NCBI GenBank assembly: GCA_963921935.1
Contig: OY998180.1
Span: 44,787,231 to 44,851,230 of the forward strand
Reading direction: 5' to 3'
Length of the DNA: 64,000 bases
Source of the DNA: Galeruca laticollis
Taxonomy: Eukaryota; Arthropoda; Insecta; Coleoptera; Chrysomelidae
The notes under the pieces are model-generated. The model was not told where the DNA came from. It saw only the letters and a program-made list of their open reading frames with translations, and searched no databases. Position 1 is the first letter of the stretch. The number at the start of each line of letters is the position of its first letter. The position numbers and the translations under genes were made by a program. Below, piece by piece: positions 24,548 through 34,633 of the stretch.

Positions 24548-25378
24548 TCATCCCTCTCGGGGAGGAGGGGGTACGGATATATTATGCCGTCGACCATCCG
24601 GTCCAATTATCCGTAGGGTGTACCACTTCGTGGCCGGGGCGGTACTCGGTCGGAATCGGGCGGCTGGCTCCGTCCACTCCCTTGGCCAAGGTTGAGAGCG
24701 GAGGTGCCTCAGGGCGAACTCCAGGATTTCTATCCTCTCCGCCTGGCGACCTCTCGGTTTTGGAGTCACCTGCATTGGGGCTTCCGGGGGTCCTTCAATT
24801 TCCGGGATTCTGGTGGGCGTCTCAGGGATTTTTCTGTCCGGAACGAACGTGTGGTGTATTCCGGAGCGGTATTGGGAGATGGTTTCCATCACGTTCTTCG
24901 TGACCCGACAGTTTTGGTCCATAGCGTGCACGGTCGTCCTTTCAACCAGCGTACACACTAAATAGGATTCGTGGTTCACCCCAGTCTCCGGCGGTGGGGG
25001 CGAGGGTGGAGGTGTGGCTCCCGGCACATAAGGGTCGAGGTCGAATATCCCTAAGTCGAATTCCTCCTCTACCTCTCCTTCTGTGGGGATGTAGAATTCG
25101 GACTCCTCGAGATCGAAGCTCCAGTCCAAGTTGGTGTCTCCGGTGTCTGGGTTGGAAGGGGCGGTCGGCGAGGGCGAAGCGGTGAAGTCCACGACCTCAT
25201 ATTCTTCAAGGTCTGGTGACTCTCTGAGTCGTCGGGCAGCCCCCTTAGCCATTTTTGTTCGGGCTTGCTCCTTTTCTTGGCGTTCTGCCCGGTCCTCGCA
25301 TGGGTTGCAGCTCGGGAGCGGCTCACTCCAACGGGGTGGTGCATCGAACCGCGGTTTCATCCTGAAACAAACTAACAA
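24548..25378 (-). CDS. Accessory frame after integrase, acidic and proline-rich, unrecognised
   Basis: An intact frame of 276 codons whose start overlaps the integrase stop by seven bases, suggesting translational coupling or splicing. The N-terminal quarter is basic and rich in Glu/Arg (RAERQEKEQARTKMAKGAAR), followed by an acidic stretch (EEYEVVDF, EVEEEFDLGIFDLDPYV) and a PPPSPPPPE tract. The C-terminal third is arginine-rich and ends with a short domain-like piece (KWYTLRIIGPDGRRHNISV). No retroviral envelope features, signal peptide or membrane segment are visible. I cannot assign a function. Position downstream of integrase is where env or regulatory frames sit in other gypsy elements. 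Confidence 0.6.
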   Translation of the reverse strand: MLVCFRMKPRFDAPPRWSEPLPSCNPCEDRAERQEKEQARTKMAKGAARRLRESPDLEEYEVVDFTASPSPTAPSNPDTGDTNLDWSFDLEESEFYIPTEGEVEEEFDLGIFDLDPYVPGATPPPSPPPPETGVNHESYLVCTLVERTTVHAMDQNCRVTKNVMETISQYRSGIHHTFVPDRKIPETPTRIPEIEGPPEAPMQVTPKPRGRQAERIEILEFALRHLRSQPWPREWTEPAARFRPSTAPATKWYTLRIIGPDGRRHNISVPPPPREG

Positions 25379-26553
25379 TTTAACGGTTTCAAATCCTTAA
25401 TATGGATTCGGTTATGTCGCTTGTCGGTTTCGTCTCGTAAGTCATATACTACCGGGAAGACGACTCGGACCACTTCGTAGGGCCCAGAGTATTTTGGGGC
25501 TAATTTCGCCGCGACATGATCAACGGCTGAAGACAAAGTATACTCTTTTTTCATAACCTTTTCCCCCAGCTTGCATTTCCAATCTTGACGGCGTAGATTA
25601 TAATAATGGCTTTGACTGGTAAATGCTCTGGACAGATTTAAACGGACGAGGTCAAAACACTCTTGCAATTGATCCAGTCTCGTGCAGTGCGGTATTGTAT
25701 CTTCCTCCTTAGGATTTTCGGTTACGGTACCTTCTTTCGTAGTGCTCTCCGGGTTGTCTTCAGTTTCCCTCCTAAGGGATTTCGGAATGTCGGGGTCTCG
25801 TCCAAAATTCAAAAAGGCCGGCGAAAACCCAGTCGAATCGTGTTTGGAGTTGTTCATCGCAAACTTCAAGTCGGCTAGTCTTATATCCCAATCCCGGTGA
25901 TCTTGCTCGCAATATTGCGCAATCATCGTCTTCAGAGTGCGATTCGCTCTCTCTACCGGGTTAGCTTGCGGCGTGTACGGGGGTGTGAAGCGGTGTCGGA
26001 TTCCTAATTCTTTCAACATATTCTTAAACAACGTACTATTATACTGGGATCCGTTATCGGTTAAGACGGTACGGGGACATCCAAATACGGTCAGTATCTC
26101 TTCGTGAAAGGCGGTACCGATGCTACTGGCAGTAGCACTCCTCAATGGTTTGCATTGTACCCATTTGGTAAATCGGTCCTGGAAAATTACAATATAGCAG
26201 TTCCCCTTCTTACTCCTCGGCAATGGTCCAATGATATCGGAACTAACAGTATCCCACGGTCGTTGATTTGGGGATGGCTGCATTTTCCCAGGAGGCTTCT
26301 GTTGGGATGGTTTGTACTTCTGGCATTGTAAACATCTGCGAACGTACTTGGTGATGTCTCGAAACATTCCAGGCCAATAGTAAGATCTGGCGATACGAGT
26401 GATGGTCTTGGCGATTCCCAGATGTCCAGCGTGAGGGGCATCATGGTTTTCTTTAAGAACTCGGGTTCGGTCGGATTTCGCTATGCACAGTTTCCATGGA
26501 TCACTCATCTCTGGTTCTCTTAAGTCATTTATATCCCAAAAATGACGGTACAA
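25372..26553 (-). CDS. Integrase of giant-LTR gypsy element
   Basis: A continuous 393-codon frame. The zinc-binding HHCC module is present (HDAPHAGHLG ... CLQCQKYK). The catalytic triad reads Asp in SSDIIGPLP, Asp in LTDNGSQYN and Glu in NPVERANRTL. The C-terminal part has the GPF/Y-type block KYSGPYEVVRVV and RHNRIHIKDLKPL. Of all the pol segments this one looks fully preserved. It probably belonged to one Pol polyprotein; the preceding RNase H segment is in another frame because of an indel between 26553 and 26652. The product would join retrotransposon cDNA to chromosomal DNA. Confidence 0.93.
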   Translation of the reverse strand: MYRHFWDINDLREPEMSDPWKLCIAKSDRTRVLKENHDAPHAGHLGIAKTITRIARSYYWPGMFRDITKYVRRCLQCQKYKPSQQKPPGKMQPSPNQRPWDTVSSDIIGPLPRSKKGNCYIVIFQDRFTKWVQCKPLRSATASSIGTAFHEEILTVFGCPRTVLTDNGSQYNSTLFKNMLKELGIRHRFTPPYTPQANPVERANRTLKTMIAQYCEQDHRDWDIRLADLKFAMNNSKHDSTGFSPAFLNFGRDPDIPKSLRRETEDNPESTTKEGTVTENPKEEDTIPHCTRLDQLQECFDLVRLNLSRAFTSQSHYYNLRRQDWKCKLGEKVMKKEYTLSSAVDHVAAKLAPKYSGPYEVVRVVFPVVYDLRDETDKRHNRIHIKDLKPLNC

Positions 26554-26651
26554 ATGGCCTTCTTTGATGCAGTAGTCAGGGAACTTGTCTGGATCCTTCA
26601 GGACTTATTCCTTCTTGTTACGGTACCTTGAACATTCGGCGGTTACCTCGG

Positions 26652-27092
26652 TCAGAGTATCGATGGTGGATTGGTTTCGACGGTCATTGGTAGCGGATTT
26701 CTGGACACCGCGTCAGCTACGCGATTTAGAACACCTTTACGGTACTGTATCTCGAAATCATATTGCTGCAGAAAAATACTCCATCGGGCTAAACGTCCAG
26801 ACGGACTTACTATGGAATGCAGCCATCTAAGAGATTGATGATCGGTAACAACCGTGAAATGGTAGCACTCTAGATAAGGACGCATCTTTTCAATCCCCCA
26901 AACAATGGCGAGACATTCTTTTTCAGTGACGGAGTAATTCTTGTCGGCAGGACTCAGTGTGCAACTCGCGTATGCTACCACATGCTCCTGGCCATCCTTC
27001 TGTTGTGTAAGGGCTATTCCCAAACCATACTCGGAGGCGTCGGTCTGTAGGGTGAACGGTACGGAAAAATCAGGACAACTTAAAACGGGCAT
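26652..27092 (-). pseudogene. RNase H domain segment of giant-LTR gypsy pol
   Basis: The segment carries LQTDASEYGLGIALTQQ, VAYASCTLSPADKNYSV, TEKECLAIVWGIEKMRPYL and TDHQSLRWL, the standard RNase H order, ending with RVADAVSRNPLP. It overlaps the end of the reverse transcriptase segment in another frame, so an indel near 27085 separates them. RNase H removes the RNA strand during cDNA synthesis. Confidence 0.9.
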
Positions 27093-27826
27093 GTTTTAAT
27101 CTCAGAAAAGGCAGCTTCTTGCTCTTCAGCCCACTTCCTTCGCTGGGATTTGCGGAGTAATTTCGTTAACGGGGCCACCTTTTGTGAAAACGATGGCACA
27201 AATCTCCTATACCAGGATGCGACTCCCAAAACTCTTCGTAACTCTCGGATATTCCTCGGCGCTGCAAATTTAATTATGCTCTCGACTTTTTCTGTATCGG
27301 TACGGATTCCATCTCCAGTGACTACATGGCCTAAATATTTCATGGACGGTAAACAGAAGTGGCATTTCTCCGGGCTCAGTTTCAACCGAGCTCCTCGTAA
27401 TCGACGGAACACCTCAGATAGATTTTCCAAATGTTTTTCGAACGTTTCTCCTAAAACTATGATGTCATCCAGATAAGCAAAGGCGTACGGATCTAAATCT
27501 GGGCCTATTAGTATGTCAACCAATCTCTGGGAAGTGGCAGGTGCGGAATGTAAACCAAATGGAAGGACCGTGAATTGGAACAATCCAGATCCCGGTACGG
27601 TAAACGCGGTAATGGGTTTGCTCTCCGGTGTTAATGGAACTTGCCAGTACCCACTCTTCAAATCTAAACTGGAAATATATTTGGATTTTCGCAGTTTATC
27701 CAGTATAGCATTAATAAATGGAAGCGGGTACGCATCTTTCATCGTAACTTCGTTAACTTTGCGAAATTCGATGCAGAAACGGTTCTTTCCATCTTTCCTC
27801 TTCACAATTACATTGGAGAGCTCCAC
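27080..27826 (-). pseudogene. Reverse transcriptase segment of giant-LTR gypsy pol
   Basis: Motifs in order: VIVKRKDGKNRFCIEFRKVN, SLDLKSGYWQVPL, the LPFGLHSAPATSQRL block, the catalytic YLDDIIV, then KCHFCLPSMKYLGHVV. The upstream frame ends in STSPWSSPM and this one begins at NVIVKRKDG, so a frameshift near 27815 breaks a continuous RT. The family usually has RTAPATFQR where this copy has HSAPATSQR. Confidence 0.92.
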
Positions 27827-29123
27827 GGACTGGTAGAAGGTTCTATCACTCCTTCATCTAACATCGCGTCTATCTCGGTATTGCAGACCTCCTGCAATTT
27901 TGGGTTTTGCGGTCGGTATCTTTGTTTGATTGGCTGGGGCTGCAGCAGACGGATTTCATGCTCAATAAGAGTAGTAGCACCTCTAATCTTCTCGAACAGC
28001 GGAAGTTCCTGGTTCAAGAAAGTATTCAACTTCTCTTTTTGCTTTTTCGTCAAATTTATTTCTTCATTCGGAATGATTGTTTCTAACGGGCATCCTATGT
28101 AGCCACAATTTGTGTTATCTCCTAACTCCTCCGGGGATAACTTCAATTTTCCAGGTTTATTATCATCTTCATTTTCTCTAACCCTTATCAGAGACGACGA
28201 AAAGACTTCGGCATTAGATTGCTCCTTGACAACCCCTAAACTACTCAGGGTGAACGCAGAGACTTCGGAAACAGACTGCTCTTTGTCAACCCCTAACACC
28301 AGGGAAGACGCAGGGACTTCAGAAACAGACTGCTCTTTGTCAACCCCTAACACCAGGGAAGACACAGAGACTTCAGAAACAGACTGCTCTCTGTCAACCC
28401 CCAACACCAGGGAAGACGCAGAGACTTCAGAAACGGATTGCTCTTTGTCAACCCCTAACACTAGGGAAGACGCAGAGACTTCAGAAACAGACTGCTCTTT
28501 GTCAACCCCTAACACCAGGCAAGACGCAGAGACTTCAGAAACAGACTGCTCATTCTCAACCCCTACCACCAGGGAAGACGCAGAGACTTCAGGAACGGAT
28601 TGCTCTTTGTCAACCCCTAACACCAGGGAAGACGCAGAGACTTCAGAAACAGACTGCTCTTTGTCAACCCCTAACACCAGGGAAGACGCAGAGACTTCAG
28701 AAACGGATTGCTCTTTATCAACCCCTAACACTCAACCCCTAACACCAGGGAAGACGCAGAGACTTCAGAAACGGATTGCTCTTTGTCAACCTCTAACACC
28801 AGGGAAGACGCAGAGACTTCAGAAACAGACTGCTCTTTGTCAACCCCTAACACCAGGGAAGACGCAGAGACTTCAGAAACAAATTGCTCCTTGTCAACCC
28901 CTAACAACACCGGGGAGGACGCAGAGACTTCAGAAACACGGTCTTCTGAGAGACGCTTGTTGGTTTTGTCCTTACTTAGTGTCGGTTTAGCAGCGTCGGA
29001 TTCTTTCGTGAGTGGATTCACTACTTCCAATATCTCAACAGGTTTGGCTGATGGTGAGTGATTCACTAGTTTGTCTTCCATGTATATTTTCCCACTTCCT
29101 AGCTCCAAACTTTTGAAGGACAT
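27808..29123 (-). pseudogene. Protease-RT linker with 18-residue tandem repeats
   Basis: Two frames, 29123-28725 and 28731-27808, form one region broken by a 14-base duplication (28718-28731 and 28732-28745). The N-terminal part follows the protease. The centre is an array of the 18-residue unit LGVDKEQSVSEVSASSLV, about a dozen copies (54 bp period, 28250-28920). The C-terminal part reads into the start of RT, with IIPNEEINLTKKQKEKL, LPLFEKIRGATTLIEHEI and LLDEG-type text (MLDEGVIEPSTSPWSSP). The partial copy at 37006-37553 has only three units, so the array length is variable. The acidic Ser-rich repeat has no known enzyme function; it is probably a disordered spacer. Confidence 0.85.
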
Positions 29124-29511
29124 CGTGTCCTAACACAATATCAGTTATAAGACCAGGAAAGTGTTCGAATGGCCCTTCCATAATGACGTCATGGATCTTC
29201 AGTTTCAGCTTGTATGTGTCGGTGATAGGGACTAAAATTCCATTAGCTAAACGGGCTCTCGCAGCTTGACGGGCTATTGTTTGCTTTCTTTGGGAAAATG
29301 TCCTAGCTATCTGATCACCGATGTATGATTTAGCAGCTCCAGTATCCAATAGGGCTCTGAACTTATGGTTTTCAATTTCAACGTCGATGTGCGGTGGGGA
29401 ATCGGTCATTTCTTCTGGCGTTTCGGCATGAGAGGCAAATATCTGCGGAAGCGGTGTCGGCCTCTCCTCGGGACAGCTTCGGATTACTTTTCCTGCCTCC
29501 TGCAGGAACAA
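29035..29511 (-). pseudogene. Aspartic protease of giant-LTR gypsy element
   Basis: The active site reads RALLDTGAAKSYIG, followed by the flap-side text and ITDIVLGHDVLQKFGA, which matches the second conserved block of retropepsins. The frame overlaps gag's 3' end and then shifts by one base into the linker frame near 29110. The same shift is present in the second copy at 37006-37094, so it predates the separation of the two copies or reflects a translational frameshift. Confidence 0.88.
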
Positions 29512-30611
29512 TCTCGGGAAAATACTCGTTCCTTATGACAACGGGAACAGAATATCTTCTGAGGGTTCTGGCAATTGCTTCGGTAGTGTCCGGATTCACC
29601 GCAGCGGAAACAGGTTGGTGGGCGTGAAGACGAGCCAGACGGTCGTTGAGTATTATCACGCGTCGGACCGTGATGAGTATCGTTCGGTAACGGACGGCTG
29701 GTACCGGGGATGGCTTCTCTAGCTGGACCAGACGGCGGGTTATGGGACTGTCCATATCTAGGGGTACTCACTAGCTGCGGACGGGCTGGTCCACGGTTCG
29801 GTCCACTGGGGTTGGGTGCGTTTTGGAGTTCCTTCCTCAGGAGCTCATATTCCCTTACCACTTGACAGAACGTAGGAAAATCCTTGAAGTCTACTTTTCG
29901 GATCTGCAGCCGGTACTCGGGTAAAAGATTACGGTACAGCCATGCTAACTGTTGTTCGGAAGTTAGCTTCCCATGCCTTCTCATCAGGGTCTGTAGCTCG
30001 GTCATGTACGTTGCAGCGGATTAATTTCGTCTTTGAATGCGTCTTCCTATCTCGGCTTCCAAATCGACTTCATAGTTGATTGGATAAAAGAAAATTCTGA
30101 ATTCAGCCTCGAATTCGTCCCAGGTTGTGAACCTACTTCGGTTGTTGCGGTACCAAGATGCGGGTTCATCTGATAATAATTCCAGTGGTACCGGAAGCAA
30201 GTTGTCTTTCTGGACAATCTTTGCAGTACAGATTTCATCGATTCTTTCTATGAAAGCGGCAGGATCTCCTCGGTTAACATTTATCGGTTGGATCGCCATA
30301 TCGGTCGGATAATCCACAGGACCCCCTTGGTTTCTAGTGGGCGGTGGAGAAATATTTCTTCGTCTCAAAAAGTTAACGAGCCTTCTTCGTTTGTCAGGAA
30401 CGGTTCCAGCAGTCGATAAATTCCTCTTTTGTAGTTGGGCAGTAAGACCCTCGGTTTTCAGTAAATATACCCAATTTACGCGATGGCCTGTAGCTGCTTC
30501 TACGGAATTTACGACGGGTAATTGGGTCGATGCTGACGGAACGGGTAGTGTTTCCTCTGCAGCTTCACGTTCCAATGGTAAAGCAAATTCCTCGGTACTT
30601 CCTCTTGACAT
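29484..30611 (-). pseudogene. gag: gag of giant-LTR gypsy element
   Basis: The frame starts at ATG 30611 and is interrupted by TAA at 30021-30023, then continues in the same frame to 29484. An N-terminal SAP-like helix pair is suggested by LKTEGLTAQLQKRNLSTAG. A capsid-like region follows (DPAAFIERIDEIC, ASWYRNNRSRFTTWDEF, and in the second half QLAWLYRNLLPEYRLQIRK). The C-terminal part is Pro/Arg-rich and ends with the zinc knuckle CFRCGESGHYRSNC plus CSRCHKERVFSRDC. The stop at 30021 is also present at the equivalent place in the second copy (36106-36108), so the mutation is shared. Confidence 0.88.
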
Positions 30612-31452
30612 CTATTTTTATCTCTTCTTCCTGTATCCCCCGTAGTCGCAACTTCTCGTCTCTCCTTCACTTCTTTACAGCAACAGCCAGTTTTACAACC
30701 AATCGGAGTCCCTTCACAGCAACGGAACTCCTTCCTCAACCTTCACAGCAACGAAGCTTCTTCCTCAACATTCACAGCAACGAAGCTTCTTCCTTAACCT
30801 TCACAGCAACGACAAGATAATTCAAAACGAGATACAAAGTCCTTGTTTTAATAAACACTCAACAATAAGACGGAAAACAGTCAAAACAGTATATGACGGT
30901 ACGCTGTGAAAACCAAATTATCAATCGGACTACTTCGACAATCAAAAGGTCCCTACTCAATTCTTCACACTGAAACAATAAAATTCCACAACAAAATACG
31001 ACGGTTCCTGTTATAACGAACAATCAGGGTCCCTGTCCAATCAGCAATACGGTGGAAAACAGTGGAAACAGAATAAAACGTTTCCTATCCAAAATCAGGT
31101 CTCTTCTCAGCAATCAGGTCCCTGCTAAATCAATAAATCAACAATACGGAAAAGAAATATTATTCAATAATCAAGAATACGGAAAACCTGAAACAGAATA
31201 AAACAGTTCCAACTTAAACATCAATTCAAGGACCTGTTCAATCAATAAATCAGCAATACGGGAAAAATATTATTTAATAATCAAGAATACGGAAAACCTG
31301 AAAAAGAATAATACAGTTTGTATTCAAACAACAATTCAAGGTCTCTGCTCAATCAATAAATCAGCATTACGGGAAAAAATATTATTTAATAATCAAGAAT
31401 ACGGAAAACCTGAAAAAGAATAAAACAGTTCGTACTTAAACAACAATTTAAG
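30612..31452 (-). other. Leader of giant-LTR gypsy element
   Basis: A long non-coding leader between primer binding site and gag. It contains short repeats: CTTCACAGCAACG-type phrases four to five times at 30690-30810, and AATCAATAAATCAGCAATACGG-type phrases (counted in pieces) three times at 31120-31390. No open frame. The same leader is present inverted at 34634-35517. Confidence 0.75.
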
Positions 31453-31470
31453 GTCCCTGCTCGGGCGCCA
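31453..31470 (-). other. Primer binding site, Lys-tRNA-like
   Basis: Minus strand TGGCGCCCGAGCAGGGAC lies three bases inside the LTR edge. It is complementary to the 3' end of a tRNA with CCA, and the TGGCGCCC start matches known lysine-tRNA binding sites with one difference in the first 18 bases by memory. Confidence 0.8.
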
Positions 31471-31473
31471 AAA

Positions 31474-34118
31474 TGTGACGCGTTTTCCTCCCTGAGGCGA
31501 CGTCTGCGCGCTGCGTTGCGCGTGATTTATCGGTAGCGGCCTCTTGCTCTACCTCTTAACGCCTCGGAAACGTCACTTCTGACACCTTTGAAACCTTACA
31601 CTTTCTCGGGCGCCAGATTTTTAACGTGGTTGTCTCCACGGCCCCTCGACTTCACTCGTCGAGAGTTCCAGGTAGCCTCAGATGGAGGTACGGTAAATTC
31701 CAGGGGTCTATTGTCGTCAAAATTCGGGAGGTTATTGGTAAATATATAAAACAAATGTTCTCGCTAGTCCTGAAATAAATATGATTATCCTGATCCACAC
31801 TACGGAGAAGCTAAAATTCGTGCAGCCAAACAACTACTCTACCATAAGGAAGTACTAGTCTATAATAGGTCAATAAAACACAACACAGGTTTATTTCAGT
31901 TTTATTACAATGATACTTTCTACCCAGCCGTTATATATACAAAATAAACAATACTCAAAAGCACATATGTATTATTAGCGACGAAGCAGGCAGGACATAA
32001 GCGAGAGTGGTTTATAATCATAAAATAGCGTACATGCAAAGAAAAGAAGCGGTAAAAAGCAAACAAAAATATTCTAAGTTTGGTGGTCGTTTCATTCAAA
32101 TATTTGATAAACTCTCATGCAACGAACGGGTCAGGCGTTACTAAAAAGAAAACTATCAGATCGGGAAAACAATACAAGAGATCGGGGCTCTAGACTTAAA
32201 TTGTCAATAACTCACTAAAATTTGAACAAAATCGATAAAGGTATCAAAGGACGGAACTAGTATCAAGAAAACCCACTAAAAGAAAATTCGGGAAAGGTAA
32301 TGAAAACGGGGATTCTAGAATCAATCAAGATTCTCCCTAAAATCGGAAAAGTTATCAAAGAACGGGAATTCTAAATTTAAAAGATAATTCGGGAAAGGTA
32401 TTGAAACTGGGAATTCTAGATTTAAAATATCCGGGAGCCCTAGCGTTTATGTATGCCTGGTGCAAACGGATATTTCAATCAGGAATTGTCCCTACCAATT
32501 GAAGAAAAAGGTATTGAAAATAACGGGACGAATATCAACCAAACTCACTAAAAGGAAACTCGGGAAAGGTATTGCAACTGGGAATTCGAGATTTAAAATA
32601 TCCGGGAGCCCTAGCGTCTATGTATGCCTGGCGCAAACGGATATTTCAATCAGGAATTTTCCTTGCAAAATCTAAGAAAAAGGTATTAAAGAACGGAACT
32701 AATATCAACGAAACCCACTGAAAGAAAATTCGGGAAAGGTATTGAAACTGAGAATTCTTGATTGAAAATATCCGGGAGCCCTAGCGTTTATGTATGCCTG
32801 GCGCAAACGGATATTTCAATCAGGAATTGTCCCTACCATTTGAAGAAAAGGTATTAAAAAGAACGGGACGAATATCAACCAAACTCACTAAAAGGAAACT
32901 CGGGAAAAGTAGTGCAACTGGGAATTCGAGATTTAAAATATCCGGGAGCCCTAGCGTTTATATATGCCTGGCGCAAACGGATATTTCAATCAGGAATTTT
33001 CCTTGCAAAATCGAAGAAAAAGGTATTAAAGAACGGAACTAATATCAACAAAACCCACTGAAAGAAAACTCGGGAAATATATTGAAACTGGGAATTCTAG
33101 ATTTAAAATATCCGGGAGCCCTAGCGTTTATGTATGCCTGGCGCAAACGGATATTTCAATCAGGAATTGTCCCTACCAATTGAAGAAAAAGGTATTAAAA
33201 AGAACGGGACGAATATCAACCAAACTCACTAAAAGGAAACTCGGGAAAAGTATTGCAACTGGGAATTCGAGATTTAAAATATCCGGGAGCCCTAGCGTTT
33301 ATGTATGCCTGGCGCAAACGGATATTTCAATCAGGAATTTTCCTTGCAAAATCGAAGAAAAGGTATTAAAGAACGGAACTAATATCAACAAAACTCACTG
33401 AAAGAAAACTCGGGAAAGGTATTGAAACTGGGAATTCTAGATTTAAAATATCCGGGAGCCCTAGCGTTTATGTATGCCTGGCGCAAACGGTTATTTCAAT
33501 CAGGAATTGTCCCTACCAATTGAAAAAAAGGGTATTAAAAAGAACTGGACAAATATCAACCAAACTCACTAAAAGGAAACTCGGGAAAAGTATCGCAACT
33601 GGGAATTCGAGATTTAAAATATCCGGGAGCCCTAGCGTTTATGTATGCTTGGCGCAAACGGATATTTCAATCAAGAATTGTCCCTACAAAATCGAAGAAA
33701 AAGGTATTAAAAAAAAATGGAACGAATATAAGGAAACCTACGAAAAAAGAAAATCGGGAAAGGTATTAAACCAGATGCGCTATATAAATGGTTTACCACA
33801 CTCCAATGTACAAGATATTCCAACTTATTTCAAAATGAAAATAAACTACATAAATATTTTAAATTATTAATTGAAAAGACCACATAATTTCGGATTAATT
33901 ATTACTAAAACTCTTACCTTTATAGCGACTAAATCATCGAGAATTTAAAATAAAATCAACTAAGCTCTTACCTTCACAGCAACGAAGTTATAGAGGAGAA
34001 ATTTTTTACAGCGCGGAAAAAAACTCAATAAGAAAAATCGGCAAAACAAAGCTACGCAATTGGTTCTACCCCGAAACCAGGGGATAAAATAAAATAAAAT
34101 GTTCACGCAGATTTACAA
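31474..34118 (-). repeat. Truncated 5' LTR with 8-monomer satellite array
   Basis: Sequence from 31474 matches the 3' LTR from 11984 over the U5-side region, then holds 8 monomers of about 170 bp (32383-33770, phrase CCGGGAGCCCTAGCG at about 32430 to 33622), then matches 22400-23092 with a 310 bp internal deletion at about 34060. It stops at 34118 without reaching the LTR start, and the opposite-strand copy begins. A 50 bp stretch (31609-31658) containing a TGGCGCC echo is present here but absent from the 3' LTR. Confidence 0.88.
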
Positions 34119-34615
34119 TACTTTTGAATATTGTTTATTTTGTATATATATATAACGGCTGGGTAGAAAGTATCATTGTAATAAAACTGAAATAAACCTG
34201 TGTTGTGTTTTATTGACCTATTATAGACTAGTACTTCCTTATGGTAGAGTAGTTGTTTGGCTGCACGAATTTTAGCTTCTCCGTAGTGTGGATCAGGATA
34301 ATAATATTTATTTCAGGACTAGCGAGAACATTTGTTTTATATATTTAGCAATAACCTCCCGAATTTTGACGACAATAGACCCCTGGAATTTACCGTACCT
34401 CCATCTGAGGCTACCTGGAACTCTCGACGAGTGAAGTCGAGGGGTCGTGGAGACAACCACGTTAAAAATCTGGCGCCCGTGAAAGTGTAAGGTTTCAAAG
34501 GTGTCAGAAGTGACGTTTCCGAGGCGTTAAGAGGTAGAGCAAGAGGCCGCTACCGATAAATCACGCGCAACGCAGCGCGCAGACGTCGCCTCAGGGAGGA
34601 AAACGCGTCACATTT

Positions 34616-34633
34616 TGGCGCCCGAGCAGGGAC
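34616..34633 (+). other. Primer binding site of second copy
   Basis: TGGCGCCCGAGCAGGGAC, identical to the site at 31453-31470 on the minus strand, three bases after the LTR end CACA. Confidence 0.8.

Larger units (their letters stand above)
11984..34118 (-). mobile_element. Ty3/gypsy element with satellite-bearing giant LTRs
   Basis: On the minus strand this element reads truncated 5' LTR (31474-34118), primer binding site (31453-31470), leader, gag, protease, a linker with tandem repeats, reverse transcriptase, RNase H, integrase, two accessory frames, polypurine tract (from 23416) and 3' LTR (23415 down to 11984). The order RT-RNase H-integrase makes it Ty3/gypsy. The 3' LTR begins TGTAACGAGG and ends CACA. 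Both LTRs carry an array of about 170 bp monomers, expanded to about 9.5 kb in the 3' LTR. Stops in gag and frameshifts in pol show this copy is defective. Its outer 5' LTR edge is replaced by a second, oppositely oriented copy, so no target duplication can be read. Confidence 0.93.

Noticed and set aside
23657..25400. Plus-strand frames opposite the accessory ORFs
   Set aside because: Antisense shadows of GC-richer minus-strand frames.
28112..29061. Plus-strand frames of 292 and 92 codons with TSETDCSLSTPNTREDAE repeats
   Set aside because: Antisense shadow of the 18-residue VNTR of the minus-strand pol linker; the retrotransposon reading is in the right frame order.
30530..30820. Plus-strand 96-codon frame (and its counterpart at 35162-35599 minus)
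   Set aside because: Antisense to gag start and leader repeats; the same frame in both copies only reflects their near identity.
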